This document shows positions 1-4,908 of a DNA stretch of 7,777 nt, in pieces. The first letter of the stretch is position 1, and each line of letters begins with the position of its first letter. The DNA is from Thermoanaerobaculia bacterium (lineage in GTDB: Bacteria > Acidobacteriota > Thermoanaerobaculia > UBA5066). The translations under genes and the position numbers were made by a program. Below the pieces are notes generated by a model. That model worked only from the letters and a program-made list of their open reading frames with translations, was not told where the DNA came from and did not search any database. The DNA lies in NCBI GenBank assembly GCA_017999215.1, contig JAGOBQ010000186.1, forward strand, positions 1 through 7,777. Reading direction: 5' to 3'.

Positions 1-38
1 CGTACATGTTCCTGCTCGAGAGGGTGACGCGGGCCTGA
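1..38 (+). CDS. 3' end of an unidentified plus-strand gene
   Basis: Only the last 11 codons can be read, in the frame beginning at base 3: YMFLLERVTRA, then TGA at 36-38. The frame is chosen because its stop lies 19 bases before a strong hairpin (58-83), which suits a gene end, and because the peptide looks natural (hydrophobic, then charged). The other two frames give either an early stop or run on into the hairpin. No family can be assigned from so short a tail. It is convergent with the acyl-CoA synthetase gene to its right. The reading is plausible but not certain. Confidence 0.4.
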   Translation, partial: YMFLLERVTRA

Positions 39-57
39 GCCCGCCGCCCGCCGAGGC

Positions 58-83
58 GCCGGGCGGGAGCGCTCCCGCCCGGC
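58..83. terminator. Perfect GC hairpin between convergent genes, likely bidirectional terminator
   Basis: A 13-base arm (GCCGGGCGGGAGC) is followed at once by its exact reverse complement, so a stem of about 11 bp with a small central loop forms on either strand. It lies between the stop of the plus-strand gene at 36-38 and the stop of the minus-strand acyl-CoA synthetase, whose TGA begins at base 86 and directly abuts the stem. There is no clear T-tract on either side. Termination is therefore inferred from stem strength and position. Confidence 0.65.
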
Positions 84-1895
84 TCAGACGTCGACGACCG
101 TCCCCTCGTAAAAGCCGTCGAGCGTCTGCCGGTACTTTCGCTCGACGTCCTTCCGCTTCAGCTTCATCGACGGAGTGAGGTCTCCGGTCTCGAGCGTCAG
201 GTCGGCCGGCAGGATCGTCCACTTCTTCACCTGCTCCCAGCTCGCGACGTCCTTGTTGACCTCCTCGATGTAGGGCGCGATCAGGTCGCGGACCTCCTTC
301 GAGGCGACGACCTCGGCGTAGGGCTTCCCGCCGAGGCCCCGGGCGGCGGCCCACTTCGTGATCGCCTCGGGGTCGAGCGCGACGAGCATCGAGACGAAGT
401 TCCGGTTGTCGCCGTGCGCGAGCGAGTGGCTCACGTACGGGCAGGCGACGGCGAGCTTCCGCTCGAGCATCTGCGGGGCGACGTACTTGCCCGCCGAGGT
501 CTTGATGAGGTCCTTCTTCCGGTCCGTGATCTTCACGAAGCCGTCCTCGACGTGACCGATGTCGCCCGTGTGAAGCCAGCCGTCCGCGTCGAGCGCCTCG
601 GCGGTCTGCTCGGGGAGGTTGCGGTAGCCGCGCATGACGCCGCGTCCCTTGATGAGGATCTCGCCGTCCTCGGCGATCTTCACCTGCGTCCCGGGGAGGG
701 GGTGGCCGACCGTGCCGAAGCGAAGGTGCTCGAACGTGTTCACGCAGCTGGCGGCGCTCGTCTCCGTGAGCCCGTAGCCCTCTGCAATGAGGACGCCCGC
801 CGCGTGGAAGAACTCTCCGAGGGCCTTCGCGAGCGGGGCGCTGCCCGAGATGAAGAAGCGGAGGCGCCCGCCGAAGAGGGCGTGGAGCTTGCTGAAGACG
901 AGCTTGTGCGCGATCTTGTGCTTGAGGGCGAGGAGGCCCGACGGCTCCTTCCCGGCGAGCCGGAGGCGCGAGACCTCGCGGCCGACGCCGACGGCCCACG
1001 AGAAGATCGCCCACTTCGCACCGCCGGCCTCCTTCGCGCCGCCGACGATCTTGTTGTAGATCTTCTCGAAGATGCGCGGGACGGCCGCGACGAACGTCGG
1101 GCGCACCTGGCCGAGGTTCTCGACGATCTTCTCGACGCGTCCGTCGACCGCGGTCGAAAAGCCGATCCGGAGCTGGGCGGCCTCGAGGACTTTCCCGAAG
1201 GAGTGGGCGAGGGGAAGCCAGAGGAACTGGCGGTCGTCCTCCGTCAGGAGGCCGAGGGCGTCGATTCCTTCCGCCTCGTAGACCCAGCAGTCGTGCGTCA
1301 GCTCGACTCCCTTCGGCCGGCCCGTCGTCCCCGAGGTGTACATGAGCGTGGCGAGGGCCTCGGGTCGGACGGCCTCGACGAGATCCTCGAAACGGCCGGG
1401 ATGCGCCGCGTCCCAGGCGCGCCCCTTCTCCATGAGCGCGTCGGTGGTCAGGACGAAGCCGTCCGGGGAGCCTTCCCCTTCGAGGAGGACGATCGCCTTC
1501 AGGCCGGGGGTCTTCGAGCGCTCCCGGGCGATCCGCTCCGCCTGCTCCGGGTTCTCGGCGAAGAGGATCCGCGTGTCGGAATCCTGGAGGATGAAGAGCG
1601 CGTCGGGCGTCGTCGTCGAGGGGTAGATCGTCGTCGTCGCGCCGCCGGCCGAGAGGATCCCGAGGTCGGCGAGGATCCACTCGAGCCGGGTGCTCGCGAG
1701 GATCGAGGCGCGCTCCTCGTCCTCGAGGCCGAGGGCGCGGAGGCCGCACGCGATCGCGCGGACGCGCTCGCCCACCTGGCGCCAGGTCAGGGGCTCCCAT
1801 CCGTCCGGAACGGGACGAAGATAGGCCTCGCGGTCGGGCGTCTTCGCGACGCGCCGAAGCAGCATCTGCGGGACGGAGCGGAACGTCTCGGGCAC
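84..1895 (-). CDS. fadD: Long-chain fatty-acid--CoA ligase (AMP-forming, FadD15/ACSL type)
   Basis: A 603-residue member of the adenylate-forming (ANL) superfamily that activates fatty acids to acyl-CoA through an acyl-AMP intermediate, feeding beta-oxidation or lipid synthesis; it is cytoplasmic or membrane-associated. The motifs appear in family order: the P-loop YTSGTTGRPKG at residues 186-196, the adenine-site motif GYGLTET at 373-379, LHTGD at 441-445 with the ribose-binding Asp, the hinge region DRKKDLIKTSAGK at 458-470, and the C-terminal catalytic Lys within LTPSMKLKRK (about K578). Length and motif spacing match bacterial and eukaryotic long-chain ACSL-type enzymes (about 600 residues), not the shorter medium-chain or acetyl-CoA types. 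Translation starts at GTG (1895-1893), with a GGAGGA Shine-Dalgarno at 1906-1901 and a 5-base gap. The gene appears to be transcribed alone: its upstream neighbour is divergent and its downstream neighbour convergent. No catalytic residue is missing. Chain-length preference cannot be read from the sequence. Confidence 0.95.
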   Translation of the reverse strand: MPETFRSVPQMLLRRVAKTPDREAYLRPVPDGWEPLTWRQVGERVRAIACGLRALGLEDEERASILASTRLEWILADLGILSAGGATTTIYPSTTTPDALFILQDSDTRILFAENPEQAERIARERSKTPGLKAIVLLEGEGSPDGFVLTTDALMEKGRAWDAAHPGRFEDLVEAVRPEALATLMYTSGTTGRPKGVELTHDCWVYEAEGIDALGLLTEDDRQFLWLPLAHSFGKVLEAAQLRIGFSTAVDGRVEKIVENLGQVRPTFVAAVPRIFEKIYNKIVGGAKEAGGAKWAIFSWAVGVGREVSRLRLAGKEPSGLLALKHKIAHKLVFSKLHALFGGRLRFFISGSAPLAKALGEFFHAAGVLIAEGYGLTETSAASCVNTFEHLRFGTVGHPLPGTQVKIAEDGEILIKGRGVMRGYRNLPEQTAEALDADGWLHTGDIGHVEDGFVKITDRKKDLIKTSAGKYVAPQMLERKLAVACPYVSHSLAHGDNRNFVSMLVALDPEAITKWAAARGLGGKPYAEVVASKEVRDLIAPYIEEVNKDVASWEQVKKWTILPADLTLETGDLTPSMKLKRKDVERKYRQTLDGFYEGTVVDV

Positions 1896-2010
1896 GGCAC
1901 TCCTCCTCGGTTCGTCTTCCGGGCTGAGGCGGTTCTACCACGAGACGGAGCACAAACCGCGTTAGCGCGGCCCGGCGCCCGCTCTCCCGGCGGGCCGGCG
2001 CGCGGCCCCG

Positions 2011-2016
2011 TAGACT
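2011..2016 (+). promoter_or_regulatory. Candidate -10 box giving a leaderless DUF502 mRNA
   Basis: TAGACT lies 9 bases before the ATG at 2026. The bases between (TCGCGCGCC) hold no purine-rich ribosome-binding site, although neighbouring genes have clear ones. A start point 7-9 bases after the box would put transcription at or next to the ATG. No -35 match is visible. The call rests on one weak hexamer plus the missing Shine-Dalgarno. Confidence 0.3.
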
Positions 2017-2025
2017 TCGCGCGCC

Positions 2026-2649
2026 ATGCGCGTCCTCCTCCGCTACTTCCTCCAGGGGCTCCTCGTCTTCGTCCCTTCGGTCCTGACGATCGCGATCGTC
2101 GTCTTCGTCTTCCGGGCGGTCGACGCCTGGATGGGACTCCCCGTTCCCGGGGCGGGGTTCCTCGCCACGATCGCTCTCATCGTGGTCATCGGGGCGCTCG
2201 CCTCGAACTTCGTCACGAAGCGCCTCTTCGAGCTCGTCGAGGGGATCTTCCGGCGCCTCCCGTTCGTCAAGCTCCTTTATTCGGCGATCCGCGACGTGAC
2301 GGACGCGTTCGTCGGGGAGCGGAAGGGATTCGAGCGGCCGGTCTTCGTCACGCTCGACGAGGCGAGCGGCCTGAAGGCGGTCGGGTTCCTCACCCGGGAG
2401 TCCCTCGACGGCGCCGGCCTGCCCGACCACGTCGGCGTCTACCTGCCGCAGTCGTACAACTTCGCCGGGCAGCTCCTCGTCGTCCCGCGGCGGCTCGTGA
2501 CGCCGCTCGCCGCGCGCGGGGCCGACGCGATGGCTTTCATCGTCTCGGGCGGCGCAGCGGAGCTCCGCGGCAGCGCGCAGAGCGAAACGGCCGCCCCGGA
2601 AGGGCGGCCGCGCGCGGATCTCGAGGCGCCCGGAGGCGCTACTTCGTGA
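2026..2649 (+). CDS. DUF502 family inner-membrane protein
   Basis: A 207-residue membrane protein recognised as DUF502, a widespread bacterial family of unknown biochemical role. Two hydrophobic helices are visible, at about residues 8-30 (starting FLQGLLVFVPSVL) and 44-62 (FLATIALIVVIGALASNF). The family signature follows: RLPFVKLLYSAIRDVTDAF at 77-95, the GFLTRE block near 120-125, and GVYLPQSYNFAG leading into LLVVPRRLV at 137-158. It ends with FIVSGGA at about 171-177. The match is full length, so the ATG at 2026 is well placed although no Shine-Dalgarno precedes it (possible leaderless start). Residues after about 180 form an Ala/Gly/Pro-rich tail beyond the conserved core. That tail is encoded by DNA that also holds a hairpin for the opposing gene, and its last 11 bases overlap that gene's 3' end. 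No partner gene indicates a function. Confidence 0.93.
   Translation: MRVLLRYFLQGLLVFVPSVLTIAIVVFVFRAVDAWMGLPVPGAGFLATIALIVVIGALASNFVTKRLFELVEGIFRRLPFVKLLYSAIRDVTDAFVGERKGFERPVFVTLDEASGLKAVGFLTRESLDGAGLPDHVGVYLPQSYNFAGQLLVVPRRLVTPLAARGADAMAFIVSGGAAELRGSAQSETAAPEGRPRADLEAPGGATS
2589..2609 (-). terminator. Hairpin terminator of the secreted-protein gene, inside the DUF502 coding region
   Basis: The arms GGCCGCCC (2589-2596) and GGGCGGCC (2602-2609) form an 8-bp stem with a 5-base loop. On the minus strand it begins 30 bases after the TAG stop at 2641-2639 and is followed by GTTTCGCT, a short T-run. This fits an intrinsic terminator for the minus-strand gene. On the plus strand it is followed by GC-rich sequence and is less terminator-like there. 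It lies entirely within codons for the variable DUF502 tail. Confidence 0.5.
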
Positions 2650-3052
2650 CCGAGAACTTCACCGTCGCCGCGAGCTGCTTGCCGAGGTAGAGCTCGACGC
2701 GGTAGGAGCCCGAGGCCCACTGCGGGCTCGGCTTCGTGTAGGAGAAGGGGATCCAGGTCGCGCCGCCGGGGAACTTCGTCGTCCGCTCGGCGAACTTCGT
2801 GTTCGGCGGCTGGCCCTCGCACTTCTCCGCGATCCAGACGGCCCGGACCGGGGTGTCCGGCGGGGCGTCCGCGACCATCGCGAAGACGTAGATCTTCGGC
2901 TGCGTCGGGGGGAACGAGGAGCGCTCGGCCATCGTCTCGCGGCTGTCGGACGCGATGGCGGTGTCGATGCGACCTCCCTCCTGGGCGACGAGGGCCGGCG
3001 CCAGGACGAGTGCCACGAGGGCGACGAGGAGGAATCGGGTCGGAACTCTCAC
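2639..3052 (-). CDS. Small secreted protein of unknown function, likely beta-rich
   Basis: A 137-residue protein starting at GTG (3052-3050), preceded by AAAGGAG with a 6-base spacer. That fixes the start even though the frame stays open 141 bases further upstream to an ATG at 3193; the upstream part would encode a low-complexity Ala/Glu/Pro stretch. Residues 1-23 form a signal peptide: MRVPTRF, then a Leu/Val/Ala core ending PALVA, with cleavage likely before Q24. The mature part has alternating hydrophobic segments typical of a small immunoglobulin-like beta-sandwich: PKIYVFAMVADAPPDTPVRAVW at about 52-73, GGATWIPFSYTKP at 96-108, and GSYRVELYLGKQLAATVKFSV at 115-135. Its W-x-x-G-x-Y-R-V-E-L-Y element resembles repeated Ig-like domains in secreted bacterial proteins, but I cannot name a family with confidence. 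There is a single Cys (C78) and no lipobox. It overlaps the convergent DUF502 gene by 11 bases. Confidence 0.72.
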   Translation of the reverse strand: MRVPTRFLLVALVALVLAPALVAQEGGRIDTAIASDSRETMAERSSFPPTQPKIYVFAMVADAPPDTPVRAVWIAEKCEGQPPNTKFAERTTKFPGGATWIPFSYTKPSPQWASGSYRVELYLGKQLAATVKFSVTK

Positions 3053-3259
3053 TTCGGTCTCCTTTCGTGCTTCCGGATCGGGTCGGACGCCGGCACTCTC
3101 CGTCTCTCCTCCAGCGGCTCCCTCCGCCGCGGGCCCCACCGACGCCTCTGCCGCCGCGACCTCCTGAGGGTCCTTCGGGCGAGCGGCCAGCACAGGGAAT
3201 TTGGAACCCGATCCGGCGTGATGTCAACGGGATACGCGGCGCCGGCGGCGCCATTTCGG

Positions 3260-3279
3260 AATGATCCGTTCGCATCATT
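3260..3279. repeat. AT-rich inverted repeat, possible operator
   Basis: AATGAT (3260-3265) is followed after 8 bases by its exact reverse complement ATCATT (3274-3279). In such GC-rich DNA an AT-only palindrome stands out. It overlaps the candidate -35 box at 3278-3283 upstream of the ferredoxin gene, the usual place for a repressor site. The half-sites resemble part of a Fur box, but the 8-base gap does not match Fur's arrangement, so no regulator is named. Confidence 0.28.
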
Positions 3280-3306
3280 GTGCCGGCCACTCTCCTCCCC
3301 TAGCCT
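3278..3306 (+). promoter_or_regulatory. Candidate sigma-70 promoter for the ferredoxin gene
   Basis: TTGTGC (3278-3283) and TAGCCT (3301-3306) are separated by 17 bases, the optimal spacing, but each matches its consensus at only three positions. It would give a start near 3313 and a leader of about 70 bases containing the G6/C6 hairpin. Confidence 0.3.
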
Positions 3307-3341
3307 CTTCCGGTTGCCGGCCCGTGTCGGTCCGGCTTCGC

Positions 3342-3367
3342 GGGGGGCAGGGAGAAGGCGTCCCCCC
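3342..3367 (+). promoter_or_regulatory. Leader hairpin directly upstream of the ferredoxin Shine-Dalgarno
   Basis: Six G residues (3342-3347) can pair with six of the seven C residues at 3362-3368 across a 14-base purine-rich loop. The stem ends only 5 or so bases before the GAGGAGG ribosome-binding site (3373-3379). It could stabilise the mRNA, affect ribosome access or act as a protein-binding site. No U-tract follows, so it is not a classical terminator. The loop contains AGGGAGAAGG, itself Shine-Dalgarno-like. Confidence 0.35.
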
Positions 3368-3384
3368 CAAACGAGGAGGCCGTC

Positions 3385-3582
3385 ATGGCGATGATGATCA
3401 CCGAGAACTGCATCAGCTGCGGGACCTGCGAACCCGAGTGCCCGAACCAGGCGATCAGCCCGGGCGACATGACCTACGTCATCGACGCGGCGAAGTGCAC
3501 CGAGTGCCAGGGGCACTACGACTCGCCGAAGTGCGTCGAGGTCTGCCCGACCGAGGGCTCGATCGTTCCGGCGACCGCGTAG
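3385..3582 (+). CDS. yfhL: YfhL-like 2[4Fe-4S] ferredoxin (Alvin type)
   Basis: A 65-residue cytoplasmic electron carrier. Cluster I is CISCGTCEPECP, with Cys at 9, 12, 15 and 19. Cluster II has Cys at 38, 41, 50 and 54, giving C-x2-C-x8-C-x3-CP. The eight-residue insert between the second and third Cys of that motif (QGHYDSPK) is the hallmark of Allochromatium vinosum-type ferredoxins, which have unusually low and split reduction potentials. Opening residues MAMMITENCISC and the KCTECQGHY block closely resemble E. coli YfhL. The protein stops about 10 residues after the last Cys and lacks the longer C-terminal helix of many Alvin-type and YfhL proteins. The start is ATG 3385, with GAGGAGG at 3373-3379 and a 5-base spacer; in-frame ATGs at 3391 and 3394 are possible but less well spaced. 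It appears monocistronic, with a strong terminator downstream. Its redox partner is not visible here. Confidence 0.95.
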   Translation: MAMMITENCISCGTCEPECPNQAISPGDMTYVIDAAKCTECQGHYDSPKCVEVCPTEGSIVPATA

Positions 3583-3600
3583 CCGATTCCCGGAAGGAGC

Positions 3601-3650
3601 GAGCGGGGTCGGAATGGTCCTTGCGGGCCGCACTTCCGACCCCGTTTCCG
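3601..3650 (+). terminator. Long hairpin terminator after the ferredoxin gene
   Basis: CGGGGTCGGAA (3604-3614) pairs perfectly with TTCCGACCCCG (3634-3644), and the stem can extend outward by an A-T pair and G-T wobbles to 3601/3647. Inside the 19-base loop a second short stem (3616-3620 with 3625-3629) closes a four-base loop, so the whole folds as one long hairpin. GTTTCC follows. It begins 18 bases after the TAG at 3580-3582 and separates the ferredoxin from the heme-protein gene. Confidence 0.75.
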
Positions 3651-3767
3651 CCCCCGGGGACCTCTCTCCGACGCGCATCCCCCCCGGCGCTCGCGACGGA
3701 TTCTCGAAGTCCTCGTCGCGGAGATCGCCGGAGGACACCGACGAGCCGAAACGTCCCCTTTCCCGGA

Positions 3768-3783
3768 TGGCAGAGATCTTGAT
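3768..3783 (+). promoter_or_regulatory. Imperfect sigma-54-like -24/-12 element before the heme-protein gene
   Basis: TGGCAGAGATCTTGAT resembles the TGGCAC-N5-TTGC pattern recognised by sigma-54, with the GG at 3769-3770. The normally near-invariant GC of the -12 element is GA here, which weakens the call. A start about 12 bases downstream would give a leader of roughly 40 bases. The same stretch carries a small inverted repeat, AGATC (3774-3778) and GATCT (3791-3795). I see no good sigma-70 promoter as an alternative. Confidence 0.2.
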
Positions 3784-3832
3784 ACCGATTGATCTGAGAA
3801 GGGGCCCAGCCCCGACCGGAAGGAGCCACGAT

Positions 3833-4162
3833 ATGAAGAAGACCACCGCCGTCCTCCTCGTCGCCGTTCTCGCGATCGTCCTCGGCTCGGCCGCCGTCGC
3901 GACGATGGACATGCAGAAGGACATGAACGCGAAGTACCCCACGGCGAAGGCGAAGTGCGCCAGCTGCCACGTGAAGGCGATGGCCAAGAAGGGCGACGCC
4001 GAGGTGAATGCGTTCGGCAAGGACATGATGAAGTTCGTCGTCGACCCGAAGGCCGAGAAGAAGACGTTCGACTGGGCCAAGCTCGAGCCCCTCGACAGCG
4101 ACGGCGACGGCAAGTCGAACCTCGACGAGTTCAAGGCCGGCACGAACCCCGGCGTCAAGTAA
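3833..4162 (+). CDS. Exported monoheme c-type cytochrome-like protein with EF-hand/dockerin-type calcium loop
   Basis: A 109-residue protein. Residues 1-23 are a signal peptide: MKK, then a long Ala/Val/Leu core ending AAVA. The mature protein carries one heme c attachment motif, CASCH at 42-46, with His46 as the expected proximal heme ligand and Met65 or Met66 among possible distal ligands. At 88-99 lies an acidic loop, DSDGDGKSNLDE, continued by FKAGTNPG. Asp88, Asp90, Asp92 and Glu99 sit where calcium ligands fall in EF-hand, dockerin or thrombospondin type 3 loops. Such short heme/EF-hand proteins occur in metal-reducing and other respiratory bacteria, but their redox partners are generally unknown. 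Start ATG 3833, with GAAGGAG at 3819-3825 and a 7-base spacer. The frame is open upstream to 3614, but that part crosses the previous terminator hairpin and is not coding. The gene appears to be transcribed alone and has a strong terminator. Periplasmic electron transfer is inferred, not shown. Confidence 0.87.
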   Translation: MKKTTAVLLVAVLAIVLGSAAVATMDMQKDMNAKYPTAKAKCASCHVKAMAKKGDAEVNAFGKDMMKFVVDPKAEKKTFDWAKLEPLDSDGDGKSNLDEFKAGTNPGVK

Positions 4163-4187
4163 CGTCACCCTCTCTTCGAGCGAATCC

Positions 4188-4220
4188 GGGCCGGACGCCT
4201 TCGGGCGCCCGGCCCTTCTC
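4188..4220. terminator. UUCG-loop terminator, likely shared by convergent genes
   Basis: GGGCCGG (4188-4194) pairs with CCGGCCC (4209-4215). After one A/C mismatch, CGCC (4196-4199) pairs with GGCG (4204-4207) around a TTCG tetraloop, and TTCTCGTT follows. This is a textbook intrinsic terminator for the heme-protein gene, whose stop is at 4160-4162. The same stem lies 16 bases beyond the minus-strand stop at 4234-4232. A weaker tail on that strand (GGATTCGCTC) makes it a less certain terminator for the YjdF gene. Confidence 0.85.
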
Positions 4221-4231
4221 GTTCCCGGGCT

Positions 4232-4861
4232 TCAGCGCCCGCCGAGCCGCGCGAGCTGGCGATCGTGGAGGCGGGAGAGGAGCGCCTGCGCGAGGAGCGC
4301 GCCGCAGAGCGCGAGGAACATGTCCCACTGCGTGTCCCAGACGTCCCCCTGCGTCCCCAGGAACGCCGCGGACGCCTCGGCGGAGAGGAGCGCCGCCGCC
4401 CACTCGATCAGCTCGTAGAGCGCGCTGAAGGCGAGGCAGACCGACGTGACGGCGAGGCGCAGCCACCCGCCCGGCCCGAGCGGCGACCGGCGGAGGAAGA
4501 CCTCCCGGGCGAGGATCGCCGGGACGAATCCCTGCATCACGTGTCCGAGCCGGTCGTAGTGGTTTCGCGCGAACCCGAAGGCGTCCTTCGCCCACTCTCC
4601 GAGGGGGACCTCGGCGTACGTGTAGTGCCCGCCGAGGATCAGGACGAGAGCGTGGAGGAAGAGGAGCCGGTAGAGGAGCGGCGTGAGACGGAACCGCGCC
4701 GTCGTCGCGACGAGGAGCGGAACGCCGATCAGGACCGGCGCGACCTCGAGGAGCCAGGTCACGCGGTCCTTCGGCCCGATGCCGGAGACGACGAGCGCGA
4801 CGAGCGCGAGCGCCAGGAGGACGAGCGGCTCGCGCCGCGGCGGGGCGTTCTCGGACGGCAC
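4232..4861 (-). CDS. yjdF: YjdF/DUF2238 family inner-membrane protein
   Basis: A 209-residue polytopic membrane protein of the DUF2238 (E. coli YjdF) family, whose function is not established. Hydrophobic segments lie at about residues 12-28, 36-53, 60-77, 108-122, 133-158 and 180-196. The family signatures are present: GGHYTYAEVPLG at 77-88, NHYDRLGH at 100-107, followed by QGFVPAILARE, then YELIEW near 149-154 and QGDVWDTQWDM at 171-181. The conserved His, Tyr, Asp and Glu residues suggest a buried polar or metal site, but that is inference. The start is GTG (4861-4859), with GGGGAGG at 4874-4868. The leader GGGGA-GGT-TCCCC can form a small hairpin that would partly hide this ribosome-binding site. 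The gene lies 47 bases downstream of the esterase gene on the same strand and may be co-transcribed with it. A TGGTCTAAT sequence at 4887-4879 could be a weak promoter of its own. Confidence 0.92.
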   Translation of the reverse strand: MPSENAPPRREPLVLLALALVALVVSGIGPKDRVTWLLEVAPVLIGVPLLVATTARFRLTPLLYRLLFLHALVLILGGHYTYAEVPLGEWAKDAFGFARNHYDRLGHVMQGFVPAILAREVFLRRSPLGPGGWLRLAVTSVCLAFSALYELIEWAAALLSAEASAAFLGTQGDVWDTQWDMFLALCGALLAQALLSRLHDRQLARLGGR

Positions 4862-4908
4862 GGGGAACCTCCCCGCCGATTAGACCAGACGGGTATGCGA
4901 GGGCGAGC

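Larger units (their letters stand above)
3053..3384. other. 332-base divergent intergenic region
   Basis: No gene is supported here. It separates the divergent secreted-protein gene (minus) and ferredoxin gene (plus) and must hold promoters for both. Visible elements are a GGCGCC-GGC-GGCGCC inverted repeat at 3238-3252, an AATGAT-N8-ATCATT repeat at 3260-3279, a weak plus-strand promoter match at 3278-3306, and a G6/C6 hairpin at 3342-3367. The frames open across 3053-3193 (minus) and 3261-3384 (plus) encode low-complexity Arg/Ala/Pro peptides typical of random high-GC sequence. No minus-strand promoter is convincing. Confidence 0.6.

Noticed and set aside
1604..1645. GTCGTCGTC triplet runs as a microsatellite
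   Set aside because: They encode ordinary conserved residues of the acyl-CoA synthetase (Asp/Thr codons in the ATTTIYPSTTT region) and reflect codon bias.
1932..1940. TGGTAGAAC on the minus strand as an extended -10 for the acyl-CoA synthetase
   Set aside because: The position is reasonable (about 40 bases upstream of the start), but the hexamer match is weak and there is no -35. It was not strong enough to list as a feature.
414..2690. A very long plus-strand open frame opposite the acyl-CoA synthetase and through DUF502
   Set aside because: The translation is low-complexity Arg/Glu/Ala/Asp-rich sequence with no recognisable domain. It is the antisense shadow of a clear 603-residue enzyme in high-GC DNA and also runs out of frame through DUF502.
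3053..3193. N-terminal extension of the secreted protein to an ATG at 3193
   Set aside because: The added 47 residues are low-complexity and would bury the signal peptide. A GTG at 3052 has a well-spaced AAAGGAG.
3614..3832. N-terminal extension of the heme protein to an ATG at 3614
   Set aside because: It would start inside the ferredoxin terminator hairpin and place 73 residues before an obvious signal peptide. The ATG at 3833 has a good GAAGGAG.
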